64,000 nucleotides of DNA from Clostridiales bacterium Firm_14 (GTDB taxonomy: Bacteria > Bacillota > Clostridia > Saccharofermentanales > Saccharofermentanaceae): positions 34,054 to 98,053 of the forward strand of contig LVAT01000011.1 of the NCBI GenBank assembly GCA_001604135.1, written 5' to 3'. Positions 31,279 to 40,077 of the stretch are shown here, in pieces (within the stretch, counting starts at the first letter, position 1; the number at the start of each line of letters is the position of its first letter). The notes below the pieces were generated by a model. The model did not search any database. It had not been told where the DNA came from and saw only the letters and a program-made list of their open reading frames with translations. A program made the translations under genes and the position numbers.

Positions 31279-31360
31279 CGTAAGAACGAGACCACTTAGG
31301 ATAAGAGTTTTGAGTTTGTTTGTAGAGATGCCGTAGTTAACCGCTACGGCATCTTTTTGT
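31279..31360 (+). ncRNA. Candidate small RNA between obg and the DUF212 gene
   Basis: A stretch of about 80 nt lies between a plausible promoter and a rho-independent terminator, with no open reading frame. It could equally be the 3' untranslated region of obg. No known RNA family was recognised. Confidence 0.35.
31327..31358 (+). terminator. Strong intrinsic terminator downstream of obg
   Basis: A 10-bp stem, GATGCCGTAG (31327-31336) with CTACGGCATC (31344-31353), is followed by TTTTT. Confidence 0.9.
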
Positions 31361-31370
31361 TTGTGTCATT

Positions 31371-31399
31371 TTGACAGTCTTTATTTTTGCGTTTTATAA
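31371..31399 (+). promoter_or_regulatory. Promoter of the DUF212-alkD-pfkB group
   Basis: TTGACA (31371-31376), 17 nt, then TTATAA (31394-31399), 39 nt before the start codon. Confidence 0.65.
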
Positions 31400-31437
31400 G
31401 GTAAAATAGGTTAGATTATGGAATTGAAAGGGATTGT

Positions 31438-31899
31438 ATGGATTTCCTTCTGCAGATAGTAACAAATAAGATACTGGTCGTAGGAGTTGTTTCCTGGTTT
31501 TTGGCCCAGGTCTTCAAGTGCATCAGTAATTTTATTTTGACCAAGAAATTCAGTATTGAGAGGCTTTTCGGTGACGGAGGAATGCCTTCGGGTCACTCTG
31601 CGACAGTAACTTCGGTTGCAATTGCCGCAGGCCTTTATAACGGTTTTGATTCTCCTGTTTTCGCTGTTGCGATGATCCTCGCGATCGTTGTCATGCATGA
31701 CGCGATGAACGTAAGATATCAGGCAGGCAAGCAGGCTGAGCTTCTTAATGTCATGGCTGAGATGTTTGAGAAAGTAACAGGCACGGATCTTCCTAATGAA
31801 GAGAAGCTTAAGGAGCTCTTAGGACACACACCTTTGCAGGTTGCTGCAGGCTTTGTTCTTGGCGTAGCAACTGCCATCGTAATGTATCTCGTATTCTGA
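31438..31899 (+). CDS. Divergent PAP2 family membrane protein (DUF212, YuiD-like)
   Basis: A 153-residue protein with about four hydrophobic helices. The phosphatase-like signature GGMPSGHSATVTS near residue 47 and VMHDAMNVRYQAG are typical of the DUF212/YuiD group, related to PAP2 acid phosphatases. It may act on lipid or undecaprenyl phosphates, but the family activity is not settled. It starts with ATG after AAAGGGA and has its own promoter. Confidence 0.88.
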   Translation: MDFLLQIVTNKILVVGVVSWFLAQVFKCISNFILTKKFSIERLFGDGGMPSGHSATVTSVAIAAGLYNGFDSPVFAVAMILAIVVMHDAMNVRYQAGKQAELLNVMAEMFEKVTGTDLPNEEKLKELLGHTPLQVAAGFVLGVATAIVMYLVF

Positions 31900-31906
31900 T
31901 ATTCCC

Positions 31907-32596
31907 ATGATTTCCGCAGATATCTATAAGGAGTTAGTATCTCTTCAGGACAAAGGTTACCGCGATATGCAGATAACCATAATTCCTTCTGTTAATGCGG
32001 ATTCGATAATAGGAGTCAGGACTCCGGCATTAAGATCTCTTGCCAAAGAACTCTCGAAACGAGAAGACATAGATACGTTCCTTAACGATCTTCCTCATAA
32101 GTATTTCGAAGAGAACCAGCTCCATGCATTCATACTTTCAGGTATGAAGGATGCCGCAAAAGCATTTGAACTCGTTGACAAGTTCCTTCCATACGTTGAT
32201 AACTGGGCAACGTGTGACCAGATGTCGCCCAAGATCTTTAAGAAACACAAGGATATCCTTCTCGAATATATCAATAAATGGATCAGTTCCGATCTTGCTT
32301 ATGTGAAGAGATTCGGCATCGGCATGCTGATGGAGCATTTCCTTGATGAGGACTTTAAGACCACATATCTTACTAAGGTCTCGAAAATAAGATCTGACGA
32401 ATACTACGTTAATATGATGACCGCCTGGTATTTTGCAACAGCTCTTGCTAAACAATATGATGCAACTTTACCATATATAGAGAAGCAGAAATTAGACATT
32501 TGGACACACAATAAATCGATTCAGAAAGCAGTAGAAAGTTATAGAATTACACCCGAACAGAAAGAGTATCTGAAGACACTGAAAAGGAAGGCATGA
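31907..32596 (+). CDS. DNA alkylation repair protein, AlkD-like HEAT-repeat family
   Basis: A 229-residue all-helical protein of the DNA alkylation repair (AlkD) family. AlkD members excise positively charged alkylated bases. Visible marks are GVRTPALRSLAKEL, the helix LPYVDNWATCDQMSPKIF and FGIGMLMEHFL. Residues near WATCD match the conserved Trp/Asp helix. It follows the DUF212 gene by 7 nt and precedes the sugar kinase by 3 nt. Glycosylase activity is inferred from the family; many clostridial members are untested. Confidence 0.88.
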   Translation: MISADIYKELVSLQDKGYRDMQITIIPSVNADSIIGVRTPALRSLAKELSKREDIDTFLNDLPHKYFEENQLHAFILSGMKDAAKAFELVDKFLPYVDNWATCDQMSPKIFKKHKDILLEYINKWISSDLAYVKRFGIGMLMEHFLDEDFKTTYLTKVSKIRSDEYYVNMMTAWYFATALAKQYDATLPYIEKQKLDIWTHNKSIQKAVESYRITPEQKEYLKTLKRKA

Positions 32597-32599
32597 GTC

Positions 32600-33523
32600 A
32601 TGATCTATACAATTACTCTTAATCCAGCTGTCGATGTAAGCCTTCATGTCAGGGAAGGACTCTTGCCCGGAAGTATAAACCAGTCTTACGGCGAGAGAAC
32701 AGACCCGGGCGGAAAGGGCATAAACGTATCCAAGACCCTTAAAGTAATGGGCCAGGATTCTGTTATCTGCATCGGTATCTGCGGCGAGGACGGCGACAGA
32801 CTTCTCAGAATGCTCGATGCGATCGGCGCTGAGGTGATCAGTGTCAGGTATCCTACAGGCAATACCAGAACAAATATCAAGATCACCGGCGAAAACGGTG
32901 TAACCACAGACATTAACGGCAACGGACCCCAGTACGACAGGGATACAGTTGAAGAACTTAAGAACATTATCCTGTCAAAGATCACTTCAGGTGATACGAT
33001 CGTCATCTCAGGAAGACCGCCTTTGGGTTCTCCTTCAGACATATATGCGGAACTCATCAGGAGCTTTAAGGAAGTCGAAGGCGTAAAAGTAATCCTCGAC
33101 GCTTCCGATGAATATCTCAGGGAAGGTCTTGCGGAGAGACCTTATGCAGTAAAGCCCACATGCGAAGAACTGTGCATCGATAACGATGCTGACAGCGCGA
33201 AATATGAAGCCGGCGACATCGTATTAAGAGGCGTTACTAGATGCCTTATCTCAATGGGTGTCGTAGGTGCCGTTTTCGCGAGCAGGGACATGGAAGCAAC
33301 ATATACGAGAGCTTTAGATGTTAAGGCAAACTGCACCACGGGCTGCGGCGATGCAATGACAGCAGGCCTTGCATATGCTTCAGAGACCGGGATGTCATCA
33401 GAAGAGTCTTTCAGGCTCTGTATGGCTCTTGCCGGCGCGGAAGCCGAGACTGAAGGAACGAATCCGCCTACAAAAGAGCGCGTAATGGAGCTATTCAACA
33501 GTGCCCCGATAAGCGGCCAATAA
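32600..33523 (+). CDS. PfkB family 1-phosphofructokinase or hexose-phosphate kinase
   Basis: A 307-residue ribokinase-fold kinase closest in pattern to 1-phosphofructokinase/tagatose-6-phosphate kinase (FruK, LacC). It begins MIYTITLNPAVDVSLHV, carries DPGGKGINVSKTL, and ends with the anion-hole and catalytic Asp loop TTGCGDAMTAG (usually TGAGDS). No PTS or DeoR gene accompanies it, so the substrate (fructose 1-phosphate, tagatose 6-phosphate or other) cannot be fixed. It starts 3 nt after the AlkD gene. Confidence 0.85.
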   Translation: MIYTITLNPAVDVSLHVREGLLPGSINQSYGERTDPGGKGINVSKTLKVMGQDSVICIGICGEDGDRLLRMLDAIGAEVISVRYPTGNTRTNIKITGENGVTTDINGNGPQYDRDTVEELKNIILSKITSGDTIVISGRPPLGSPSDIYAELIRSFKEVEGVKVILDASDEYLREGLAERPYAVKPTCEELCIDNDADSAKYEAGDIVLRGVTRCLISMGVVGAVFASRDMEATYTRALDVKANCTTGCGDAMTAGLAYASETGMSSEESFRLCMALAGAEAETEGTNPPTKERVMELFNSAPISGQ

Positions 33524-33545
33524 TTTCCTCGCATATTGCATCAGA

Positions 33546-33559
33546 CAAACAAACGTTCT
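33546..33559 (+). promoter_or_regulatory. Candidate LexA (SOS) box upstream of uvrB
   Basis: CAAAC-AAAC-GTTCT matches the Gram-positive LexA consensus CGAAC-N4-GTTCG at 8 of 10 fixed positions. It lies just upstream of an extended -10 element and of uvrB, a classic SOS gene. Pattern call only. Confidence 0.5.
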
Positions 33560-33562
33560 AAG

Positions 33563-33609
33563 ATAATTCTACAAAGATTTGGTATAGTTTCTTTGTAGAA
33601 TTATTTTTT
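33563..33609 (+). terminator. Perfect 14-bp inverted repeat with T tract, overlapping the uvrB promoter
   Basis: ATAATTCTACAAAG (33563-33576) and CTTTGTAGAATTAT (33591-33604) frame a 14-nt loop, followed by six T. Read from upstream it is a terminator for the kinase gene. The loop holds an extended -10 (TGG-TATAGT, 33580-33588) that could start uvrB transcription inside the right arm, near 33595. Confidence 0.65.
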
Positions 33610-33627
33610 ATTTGGGACTCGTGATAT

Positions 33628-35646
33628 ATGTTTAAGCTCGTATCAGATTTTAAGCCGTCTGGAGACCAGCCGGAAGCAATAGATAACCTGGTCCAGGGTA
33701 TTAAGGACGGCATGCGCGCCCAGACACTGCTGGGTGTTACGGGCTCCGGCAAGACATTTACCATGGCTAACATCATTGAGCGCGTCCAGCGTCCCACCCT
33801 GGTCCTTGCCCACAACAAGACTCTGGCAGGCCAGCTCTACGCAGAGTTTAAGGAACTGTTCCCGGAGAATGCCGTAGAGTATTTCATCTCCTACTACGAT
33901 TACTATCAGCCTGAAGCATATATCGCTGCTACCGATACTTACATTGAGAAGGATTCGTCGATCAATGACGAGATCGACCGTATGCGTCATGAGGCTACGA
34001 AGTCGCTTCTTACGAGGGACGATGTCATCATCGTTGCATCTGTTTCCTGCATCTACGGCATCGGTGAGAAGGAAGATTATCTCTCGCTTGCCCTGATGCT
34101 CGAGACGGGCCTTGAGATCCCCATGGACAATGTCATGGCGCAGCTCATCAACATGCAGTACACGAGGAATGATTTCGATCTCTCCAGAGGCTGTTTCCGA
34201 AGGAAAGGCGATGTCATCGATATCTGGACTCCTGATTCTGAGCACACGCTTACCAGGATCAGTTTCTTCGGCGATGAGATCGATAAGATCAGCTATGTCG
34301 ACGCGATAACCGGCAAGACCGAATTCACGAAGGACTTTATCGAGTTATTCCCGGCATCGCACTATGCGACCGGCAGGGCGAAGCTCAATAAGGCTATAGA
34401 CAGGATAGAAGCCGAACTCGAGGTAAGGCTTAAGGAATTAAGGGATGCCGGCGACATGATCGCCGCATACCGCTTAGAGCAGCGTACCCGTTATGACATG
34501 GATATGTTGAGGGAGACGGGCTTTTGCAAGGGCATCGAGAACTATTCGAGGCACATCGCGGGCAGAGAAGAGGGCGAGCCGCCCTGCACGCTGATGGACT
34601 TCTTCCCGGATGATTTCCTGTTGTTCATTGACGAGTCTCACCAGACGATACCTCAGGTCGGCGCGATGTATAACGGCGACAGATCGAGGAAAGAGATGCT
34701 CGTCCAGTACGGTTTCAGACTTCCTTCCGCATTTGATAACAGACCTTTGAAGTTTGCCGAGTTCGAGCAGCGCATGGGCCAGACGATCTTTGTCAGTGCG
34801 ACGCCTGCAGATTATGAGAAGGAACACAGCGAACAGGTAGTAGAGCAGATGATAAGGCCTACCGGTCTTCTTGAGCCTGAGATCTTCATCAGGCCTGTTG
34901 AGGGACAGATCGAAGATATCCTGTCGATGCTCAAGGAACAGAAGAAGACGGGCGACAAGAGCCTTATCATGACGCTCACGAAGAGAATGGCAGAAGACTT
35001 AACTGAGTTCCTTAAGAAGGAGAATATCAGGGTAACTTATCTTCACTCCGACATCAAAGCCGTCGAGCGTATGCAGATACTTAACCAGCTCCGTAATGAT
35101 GAAGTGGATGTAATAGTCGGTATCAATCTATTAAGAGAAGGTATCGACCTGCCTGAAGTATCGCTCCTCATGATCCTTGATGCCGATAAGGAAGGCTTCT
35201 TAAGATCCGAGAGATCATTGATCCAGATCATAGGACGCTGCGCGCGTAACGATCACGGCAGGGTAGTCCTCTATGCGGATGAGATCACGGATTCAATGAT
35301 GAATGCCGTATCGGAAACTAACAGAAGAAGAAAGATCCAGGAAGAGTACAATAGAGTTAACAACATAACTCCGAAGACGATAAAGAAGGCTGTAAGAGAT
35401 GTCTTTGATATCGTTTCGGAAAGCAGCAAAGACTCCGGCTCTAAAGGCAGAGGCAAAGGTTCAAAGGGCGGCGGCATAGACGCTGCAAGGCTTATTAACG
35501 AAGGCGTATCAGGCGGTACGGAAGAAGAGAATATCAAGCTTATCGAGAAGCTTACTGTTGAGATGACCAAGGCTGCCAAGGACTTGGATTTCGAGAGGGC
35601 GGCAGAGATAAGAGATATTATTATCGAACTTAAGGGGAAGAAATGA
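33628..35646 (+). CDS. uvrB: UvrABC excinuclease subunit B
   Basis: A 672-residue damage-verifying helicase of nucleotide excision repair. Walker A is GVTGSGKTFTMA, the damage-probing beta-hairpin is in YYDYYQPEAYI, helicase motifs follow (FIDESH, QIIGRCARN), and the C-terminal UVR motif that meets UvrC is present (AAKDLDFERAAEIRDII). A Ser/Gly/Lys-rich linker lies at about residues 600-620. uvrA and uvrC are not adjacent. The gene overlaps dnaE by 4 nt. The start has only a weak ribosome site (GGGA). Confidence 0.97.
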   Translation: MFKLVSDFKPSGDQPEAIDNLVQGIKDGMRAQTLLGVTGSGKTFTMANIIERVQRPTLVLAHNKTLAGQLYAEFKELFPENAVEYFISYYDYYQPEAYIAATDTYIEKDSSINDEIDRMRHEATKSLLTRDDVIIVASVSCIYGIGEKEDYLSLALMLETGLEIPMDNVMAQLINMQYTRNDFDLSRGCFRRKGDVIDIWTPDSEHTLTRISFFGDEIDKISYVDAITGKTEFTKDFIELFPASHYATGRAKLNKAIDRIEAELEVRLKELRDAGDMIAAYRLEQRTRYDMDMLRETGFCKGIENYSRHIAGREEGEPPCTLMDFFPDDFLLFIDESHQTIPQVGAMYNGDRSRKEMLVQYGFRLPSAFDNRPLKFAEFEQRMGQTIFVSATPADYEKEHSEQVVEQMIRPTGLLEPEIFIRPVEGQIEDILSMLKEQKKTGDKSLIMTLTKRMAEDLTEFLKKENIRVTYLHSDIKAVERMQILNQLRNDEVDVIVGINLLREGIDLPEVSLLMILDADKEGFLRSERSLIQIIGRCARNDHGRVVLYADEITDSMMNAVSETNRRRKIQEEYNRVNNITPKTIKKAVRDVFDIVSESSKDSGSKGRGKGSKGGGIDAARLINEGVSGGTEEENIKLIEKLTVEMTKAAKDLDFERAAEIRDIIIELKGKK

Positions 35647-38600
35647 GCGGCTTTTGTCACTTACATCTTCATACGGAATTTAGTCTTCTTGACGGTGCGA
35701 TCAAGATAAAGGATCTTGCGCAGAGACTTAAGGACATGGGCATGACTTCATGCGCGATAACTGATCACGGCGTAATGTACGGCGCTGTATCTTTTTACCG
35801 TGAGATGAAGGCTAACGGAATCCATCCTGTTATCGGCTGTGAAGTCTATGTTGCACCGGGTTCCAGATTTGATAAAACAGTCGTTCCCGGCAGAGAAGAC
35901 AAATACTATAACCACCTGATCCTCCTGGCTAAGGATAATGTGGGTCTGGCTAATCTTAACAGGCTCGTATCAGCAGGCTTCATGGAGGGCTTTTACAGAC
36001 GTCCGAGGATCGATGAGGAACTCCTTGAGAAATGGCACGAAGGATTGATATGCCTTTCCGGATGCATAGCCGGAAAGTTGTCTTCGTTTATCCTCAACGG
36101 CGAACCTGAGAAGGCAGCGCAGACTGCTTTGTGGTACGACAATCTTTTCGGCAGAGGCAATTACTATCTTGAGATACAGGCAAATACCACGCCTGAACAG
36201 GCCAAGGTAAATGCGGCTCTCGTAAAGCTTTCTAATGAGACGGGTATTCCTCTTGTTGCAACAAATGACTGTCACTATCTCATGAAGGACGACTATGAAG
36301 CGCAGGATATCCTCCTTTGCATCTCAACAGCCGCAAGGATCGATGACGAGAACAGAATGCGCATGTCCTGTAATGATTTCTACGTAAAATCAGAGACAGA
36401 GATGAGGCGCTTTTTCCCTGAACTTTCCGAGGCTATCGAGAATACCGGCAGGATCGCTGACATGTGTCATGCGGAATATGATTTTGAGACCATACATCTT
36501 CCTGTATATGAAGTTCCTGAAGGCTATAAGGATCACGCCGAATACCTGGCTGACCTTACATACAAGGGACTTAAGAAGAGATTTGAGATAACGCCTCCCA
36601 CGGGAAGCGCTGATGACTATATGAAGCGCGCCGAATACGAGCTCTCCGTAATAAACAGCATGGGCTATACGGATTACTATCTCATAGTCTGGGACTTCAT
36701 TAATTATGCAAAGACGCACGATGTAACCGTAGGTCCGGGAAGAGGTTCCGGCGCAGGTTCGCTGGTTGCTTATGCAGTAGGGATCACCGATATCGATCCG
36801 ATAAGATACGGACTTGTTTTCGAGAGATTCTTAAACTCGGAGAGAGTATCGATGCCGGACTTTGACGTCGACTTCAACGATGAGCGAAGACAGATCGCGA
36901 TAGATTACGTAACTGAGAAATACGGAAAGACGAGAGTCGCTCACGTAATCACTTTCGGTACGCTCGCTGCAAGGCAGGCCGTAAAGGACGTTGCGAGAGT
37001 TCTCAATATGCCTATCGCGCAGAGCAATAAGCTCACGAAGATGATACCGTTCACGGTCGGCATGACGTTGAAGCAGGCTCTTGAGATAAGCACGGAATTC
37101 AAGGAAGCTTACGACACCGATCCTGAAGCACGGAAAGTCATCGATATGGCTATGCGTGTAGAAGGCCTCCCGCGTAATGCAGGAACGCATGCCGCAGGAA
37201 TAATCATATCCGGTAAGGATATTACCGATATCGCGCCTCTGGCGGTTAATGACGATACTGTCGCGGTCCAGTTTGCGAAAACTGACGTTGAGAGCATAGG
37301 ACTTCTGAAGTTCGACTTTTTGGGCCTTAGGACTCTTACTGTTTTGCAAGACTGCGTAGAGCTCGTAAAAGAAAATTACGGAAAGACGATAGATCTCGAC
37401 AGGATACCGTTAGACGATCCTGAGATATTTAAGATGATAGGAAGAGGCGAGACGGTCGGCATATTCCAGCTTGAGAGCCGCGGCATGACATCATTCATGA
37501 AGCAGTTAGAACCGGGAAGCTTAGAAGATATCATCGCAGGAATCTCACTTTACAGACCGGGTCCTATGGATCAGATCCCGAAGTATGTTGACTGCAAGAA
37601 AAATCCTTCCCACATCACATACGACCATCCGCTCTTAGAGCCCATCCTTAATGTCACTTACGGGTGCGCGATATATCAGGAACAGGTAATGCAGATCGTA
37701 AGAGACCTTGCTGGTTTTTCCATGGGACAGTCTGACAATATCAGACGTGCGATGAGCAAAAAAAAGAAGTCCATAATGGAGAATTACAGAAACCTCTTCA
37801 TGTATGGCGGCATAGATGACAAAGGACGCCAGATCGACGGCTGTATCAAGCGCGGTGTTCCTGAAAAGACTGCAGCAAAGATCTTCGATGATGTAGCGGG
37901 ATTTGCTGGTTATGCATTCAACAAATCCCATGCGGCATGTTATGCGGTCGTAGGTTACTGGACGGCGTATTTCAAGTATTACTATCCGACTGAGTTCATG
38001 GCAGCAACACTTAACTCTTTCAGGACCGATCTCGGCAAAGCTTCGTATTATATTTCATGCTGTTCGGCAATGGGAATAGAAGTCCTTCCGCCTGACATCA
38101 ACAAGAGCCGCGAGCGCTTTACGACAGAAGGCGACCGCAAGATAAGGATCGGTCTTACCGTCATCAAGAATGTCGGTGAAGGCGCAGTCCTTGATATCTT
38201 AAATGACAGGGAGAAGAACGGCGATTACAAGTCATTCGAAGACTTCGTCGTAAGAGGCGCGAAGATAGGCGTTAAGAAGAATGTCGCAGAAGCATTGATA
38301 CTTGCTTCATGCATGGATTCATTCGGCCTTACGAGAGCGCAGATGACAGCATGCGTACAGACTGAACTGGAGAGATTAGCGCATTCCGAGAGCCGCAATA
38401 TCGAAGGACAGTTATCGCTCTTTGATTTCGGCGATGCGCAGGATTCAGGCGCTCAGATATTCATTCCTGATATAGCCGAATATCCCGATGCCCAAAAGCT
38501 TGGTTACGAGAAGGAAATGGTGGGCATCTATCTGTCCGGCAATCCGCTTGCTTCATATACAAAGCTGATATCCGAGATCGCTACTTTCGATATGTCCGAA

Positions 38601-39305
38601 GCCTCGGACATCTTGTCGCTCTCCGGAAGTGATGCTTTAGATGACGGCAAGCAGATAGCTATGTGCGGAATGGTAACTGATAAGCGCACGGGCTATACGA
38701 AGAAAAAGACCATGATGAGCACCATCACCTGCGAGGACTTAAGCGGTGGATTCGAAGTGCTCCTCTTCGGCAAGAATTTCGATACATATAACAGAATGGT
38801 CGAGAAGAATAAGCCTTATCTCTTTGTCGGAAGAAGACAGATGAGAGAAGGAGGCGAGCTATCGATGTTTGCCGATTCTGTTTTCGAGCTGTCAGACGAT
38901 CCCCGGTTCCTGAGCATGATTAAAAATGACAAGGGATATCAGACTGCATTAAGGGAAAGAGACGGCGCACAGATCGCAAAGCCCGTTCTGGCACCTGTTG
39001 TAATTACCAAGGCTCCTTCTGCTGTTCCGGCAGAGCCTAAGACAAAAGCTCCTGCCAAGGCTCCTCAGAATGAGACAGGCGGAGGAGTCTTAAGGATCCA
39101 CTATTATGGCAAACCTGATTCAAAGGGCTTTAACAGGCTTTTAAACTTCCTCGCTTATTTCCACGGCAACATGCCTGTTGAGGTTTTATTTGAAACTGAT
39201 AAGAGCGTATTAAGGCTCGATAACATGTGCAGCATAGCACCTGATGAAGGAGTTTTAAAAAAGCTGGCAGAACTTGTCGGCGGAGACAATATTGAGATGA
39301 TGTAA
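35643..39305 (+). CDS. dnaE: DNA polymerase III alpha subunit, DnaE type
   Basis: A 1220-residue C-family replicative polymerase. The PHP domain opens the protein (FCHLHLHTEFSLLDGAI, then TDHGVMYG). The palm holds the catalytic aspartates in MPDFDVDFNDERR, after GPGRGSGAGSLVAYAVG. The helix-hairpin-helix and OB-fold follow, and an Ala/Lys/Pro-rich linker near residue 1135 precedes the C-terminal clamp or tau contact region. In Firmicutes with PolC, DnaE extends primers; PolC is not visible in this window. Translation is coupled to uvrB through ATGA. Confidence 0.97.
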   Translation: MSGFCHLHLHTEFSLLDGAIKIKDLAQRLKDMGMTSCAITDHGVMYGAVSFYREMKANGIHPVIGCEVYVAPGSRFDKTVVPGREDKYYNHLILLAKDNVGLANLNRLVSAGFMEGFYRRPRIDEELLEKWHEGLICLSGCIAGKLSSFILNGEPEKAAQTALWYDNLFGRGNYYLEIQANTTPEQAKVNAALVKLSNETGIPLVATNDCHYLMKDDYEAQDILLCISTAARIDDENRMRMSCNDFYVKSETEMRRFFPELSEAIENTGRIADMCHAEYDFETIHLPVYEVPEGYKDHAEYLADLTYKGLKKRFEITPPTGSADDYMKRAEYELSVINSMGYTDYYLIVWDFINYAKTHDVTVGPGRGSGAGSLVAYAVGITDIDPIRYGLVFERFLNSERVSMPDFDVDFNDERRQIAIDYVTEKYGKTRVAHVITFGTLAARQAVKDVARVLNMPIAQSNKLTKMIPFTVGMTLKQALEISTEFKEAYDTDPEARKVIDMAMRVEGLPRNAGTHAAGIIISGKDITDIAPLAVNDDTVAVQFAKTDVESIGLLKFDFLGLRTLTVLQDCVELVKENYGKTIDLDRIPLDDPEIFKMIGRGETVGIFQLESRGMTSFMKQLEPGSLEDIIAGISLYRPGPMDQIPKYVDCKKNPSHITYDHPLLEPILNVTYGCAIYQEQVMQIVRDLAGFSMGQSDNIRRAMSKKKKSIMENYRNLFMYGGIDDKGRQIDGCIKRGVPEKTAAKIFDDVAGFAGYAFNKSHAACYAVVGYWTAYFKYYYPTEFMAATLNSFRTDLGKASYYISCCSAMGIEVLPPDINKSRERFTTEGDRKIRIGLTVIKNVGEGAVLDILNDREKNGDYKSFEDFVVRGAKIGVKKNVAEALILASCMDSFGLTRAQMTACVQTELERLAHSESRNIEGQLSLFDFGDAQDSGAQIFIPDIAEYPDAQKLGYEKEMVGIYLSGNPLASYTKLISEIATFDMSEASDILSLSGSDALDDGKQIAMCGMVTDKRTGYTKKKTMMSTITCEDLSGGFEVLLFGKNFDTYNRMVEKNKPYLFVGRRQMREGGELSMFADSVFELSDDPRFLSMIKNDKGYQTALRERDGAQIAKPVLAPVVITKAPSAVPAEPKTKAPAKAPQNETGGGVLRIHYYGKPDSKGFNRLLNFLAYFHGNMPVEVLFETDKSVLRLDNMCSIAPDEGVLKKLAELVGGDNIEMM

Positions 39306-39318
39306 AAGGAGGTAACCC

Positions 39319-40068
39319 ATGGACGAACAAAAGGTAGCCGAACTTAACAGAATGATAAGAGAAAGCAAGCATATCGTCTTCTTCGGAGGTGCCGGAGTAT
39401 CGACTGAGAGCGGTATTCCCGACTTCAGGAGCAAGGACGGCCTTTATAACCAGCACGATGTCAAATTCGACAGGTACAGTCCGGAATACCTCCTGAGCAT
39501 CGACTGCCTTGTCGATCACCCTGATGTTTTCTATGAGTTCTACAGACAGAAACTCAATACTGCAGGGATCGAGCCTAACAGAGCTCACTATAAGCTTGCA
39601 GAGATGGAGAAGGCGGGAAAATTAGACGGCATTATCACGCAGAATATCGACGGCCTTCACCAGAGGGCGGGAAGCAAGAACGTGCAGGAAGTTCACGGCA
39701 CGACTTACAGGAATTACTGCATGAAGTGCCATGAGAAATATCCTTATGATTTCATCTTCAAGTCTGAAGGCCCCATCCCCAAGTGTCCTAAGTGCGGCGG
39801 CATGGTAAGGCCTGATGTTACTTTATATGGCGAAGGCTTGCCTCAAACGGCATGGATAGAATCCAAAAGGCTCGTATTCAGAGCTGACTGCCTTATTATC
39901 GGAGGCACATCTCTTGCGGTACAGCCGGCAGCTTCTTTGGCTTATGACTTCAACGGTAAGTATCTGATAATAATCAACAGGGATAAGACATTTGCTGACA
40001 GAAATGCGCACCTCGTATTCCACGATAATATTACGGAGGTCCTGGATTCGATCAATCTGGAAGAATAA
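39319..40068 (+). CDS. cobB: NAD-dependent protein deacylase (sirtuin)
   Basis: A 249-residue sirtuin that removes acetyl or acyl groups from lysine using NAD. The NAD motif is GAGVSTESGIPDFRS near residue 25, then TQNIDGLHQRAGS and the catalytic His in EVHGT. Four zinc cysteines follow as CMKC and CPKC, and the GTSLAVQPAASL helix comes late. It follows dnaE by 13 nt after AAAAGGAGG. The class (U or II) and substrates cannot be decided here. Confidence 0.95.
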   Translation: MDEQKVAELNRMIRESKHIVFFGGAGVSTESGIPDFRSKDGLYNQHDVKFDRYSPEYLLSIDCLVDHPDVFYEFYRQKLNTAGIEPNRAHYKLAEMEKAGKLDGIITQNIDGLHQRAGSKNVQEVHGTTYRNYCMKCHEKYPYDFIFKSEGPIPKCPKCGGMVRPDVTLYGEGLPQTAWIESKRLVFRADCLIIGGTSLAVQPAASLAYDFNGKYLIIINRDKTFADRNAHLVFHDNITEVLDSINLEE

Positions 40069-40077
40069 CAGAAGCTT

